From contig DASXUJ010000134.1 of assembly GCA_036504895.1 (NCBI GenBank), positions 38,807-102,806 of the forward strand: DNA of 64,000 bases, read 5' to 3'. The notes below the pieces were generated by a model. That model searched no databases, was not told where the DNA came from, and was given only the letters and a program-made list of their open reading frames with translations. The position numbers and the translations under genes were made by a program. Origin of the DNA: Syntrophorhabdaceae bacterium. GTDB lineage: Bacteria > Desulfobacterota > Syntrophorhabdia > Syntrophorhabdales > Syntrophorhabdaceae. Below, in pieces: positions 63,894-64,000 of the stretch. Position 1 is the first letter of the stretch, and the number at the start of each line of letters is the position of its first letter.

Positions 63894-64000
63894 AGGAGGG
63901 GTGTTGGTGGTTTATCCTGGTGCGTTAAGCGCAGGGTAGCGAAGAAAACTCAGCGGAAAAAGGGGCGAGGTAGTACCCCCCGGGTCCAAGCAAGGGGGGA
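63894..64000. repeat. Palindromic element copy 2, cut by the window end
   Basis: This ~107-base sequence matches the left half of the element at 44018 in direct orientation (TGCGTTAAGCGCAGGGTAGC, CAGCGGAAAAAGGGGCGAGG, TAGTACCCCCC). It ends in the C/G apex hairpin where the window stops. The match extends ~17 bases further left (TATCCAAATTA). The right half should lie just outside. Confidence 0.75.

Overview
This 64 kb window is bacterial chromosome: gene-dense, fairly GC-rich, with typical Shine-Dalgarno starts. The content suggests an anaerobic or syntrophic member of the former Deltaproteobacteria (Desulfobacterota, for example a Syntrophorhabdus-like lineage). It has a periplasmic octahaem cytochrome, TAXI-type TRAP and branched-chain ABC uptake systems, a Tat-exported fumarate-reductase-type flavoprotein, an NtrC-type regulator and many PAS/REC signalling proteins. 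The lineage is inference, because no rRNA or other marker is present. I see no prophage, insertion sequence or CRISPR array.

Region by region. (1) 0.1-9.4 kb, plus strand: two exported proteins, two periplasmic sulfatases, a DUF4239 membrane protein and an octahaem/HEAT/TPR cytochrome, then a TauE-type sulfite/organosulfonate permease on the minus strand. This looks like a sulfate-ester module. (2) 10.3-13.8 kb, minus: a complete TAXI-TRAP uptake operon (fused permease, DUF1850 protein, binding protein). (3) 14.3-22.2 kb: a secreted SGNH hydrolase with three InlB-like repeats, an MFS transporter, a BrnT/BrnA toxin-antitoxin pair, the Tat flavoprotein, a frameshifted exported protein and a polytopic membrane protein. 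(4) 22.4-26.9 kb, minus: a complete branched-chain amino-acid-type ABC operon (livF-G-M-H and binding protein). (5) 27-29.6 kb: a zinc-ribbon mini-protein, a CBM9-like protein, class I fructose-1,6-bisphosphatase and a small CX3C membrane protein.

(6) 29.7-41.8 kb is a potassium locus. Reading along the minus strand it has an NtrC-type regulator, a membrane histidine kinase, a 27-residue membrane peptide, kdpF, kdpA, kdpB, kdpC and a KdpD-like protein. That last protein has lost its kinase and carries a PTS EIIA domain instead. Divergent to it is a KimA-type K+ importer, and a K+-channel-like protein lies 3 kb further on. (7) 42-49 kb: an RsbW-like ATPase, a YihY/BrkB protein, a SnoaL-like protein, the channel, MsrA and a large exported beta-propeller/BACON protein. 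(8) 49.5-56.3 kb is a signalling island: a REC-kinase hybrid, KaiC, KaiB, a multi-PAS hybrid kinase and a REC-only protein. It amounts to a KaiBC module without KaiA. (9) 56.7-57.7 kb: a holin-X/DUF3618 envelope pair. (10) 57.9-63.4 kb: two copies of a ~200 bp repeat, tRNA-Glu and tRNA-Lys, a DnaA-box cluster, then the classic rpmH-rnpA-yidD-yidC-jag-mnmE block on the minus strand, which usually lies near the replication origin.

The parts most worth a second look are the rewired potassium locus with the KdpD-EIIA fusion, the KaiBC island, two families of inverted-repeat elements (57965-58460, and 44018-44209 with a half copy cut off by the window end), two DnaA-box clusters, and a channel gene whose conserved first helix begins upstream of any standard start codon.
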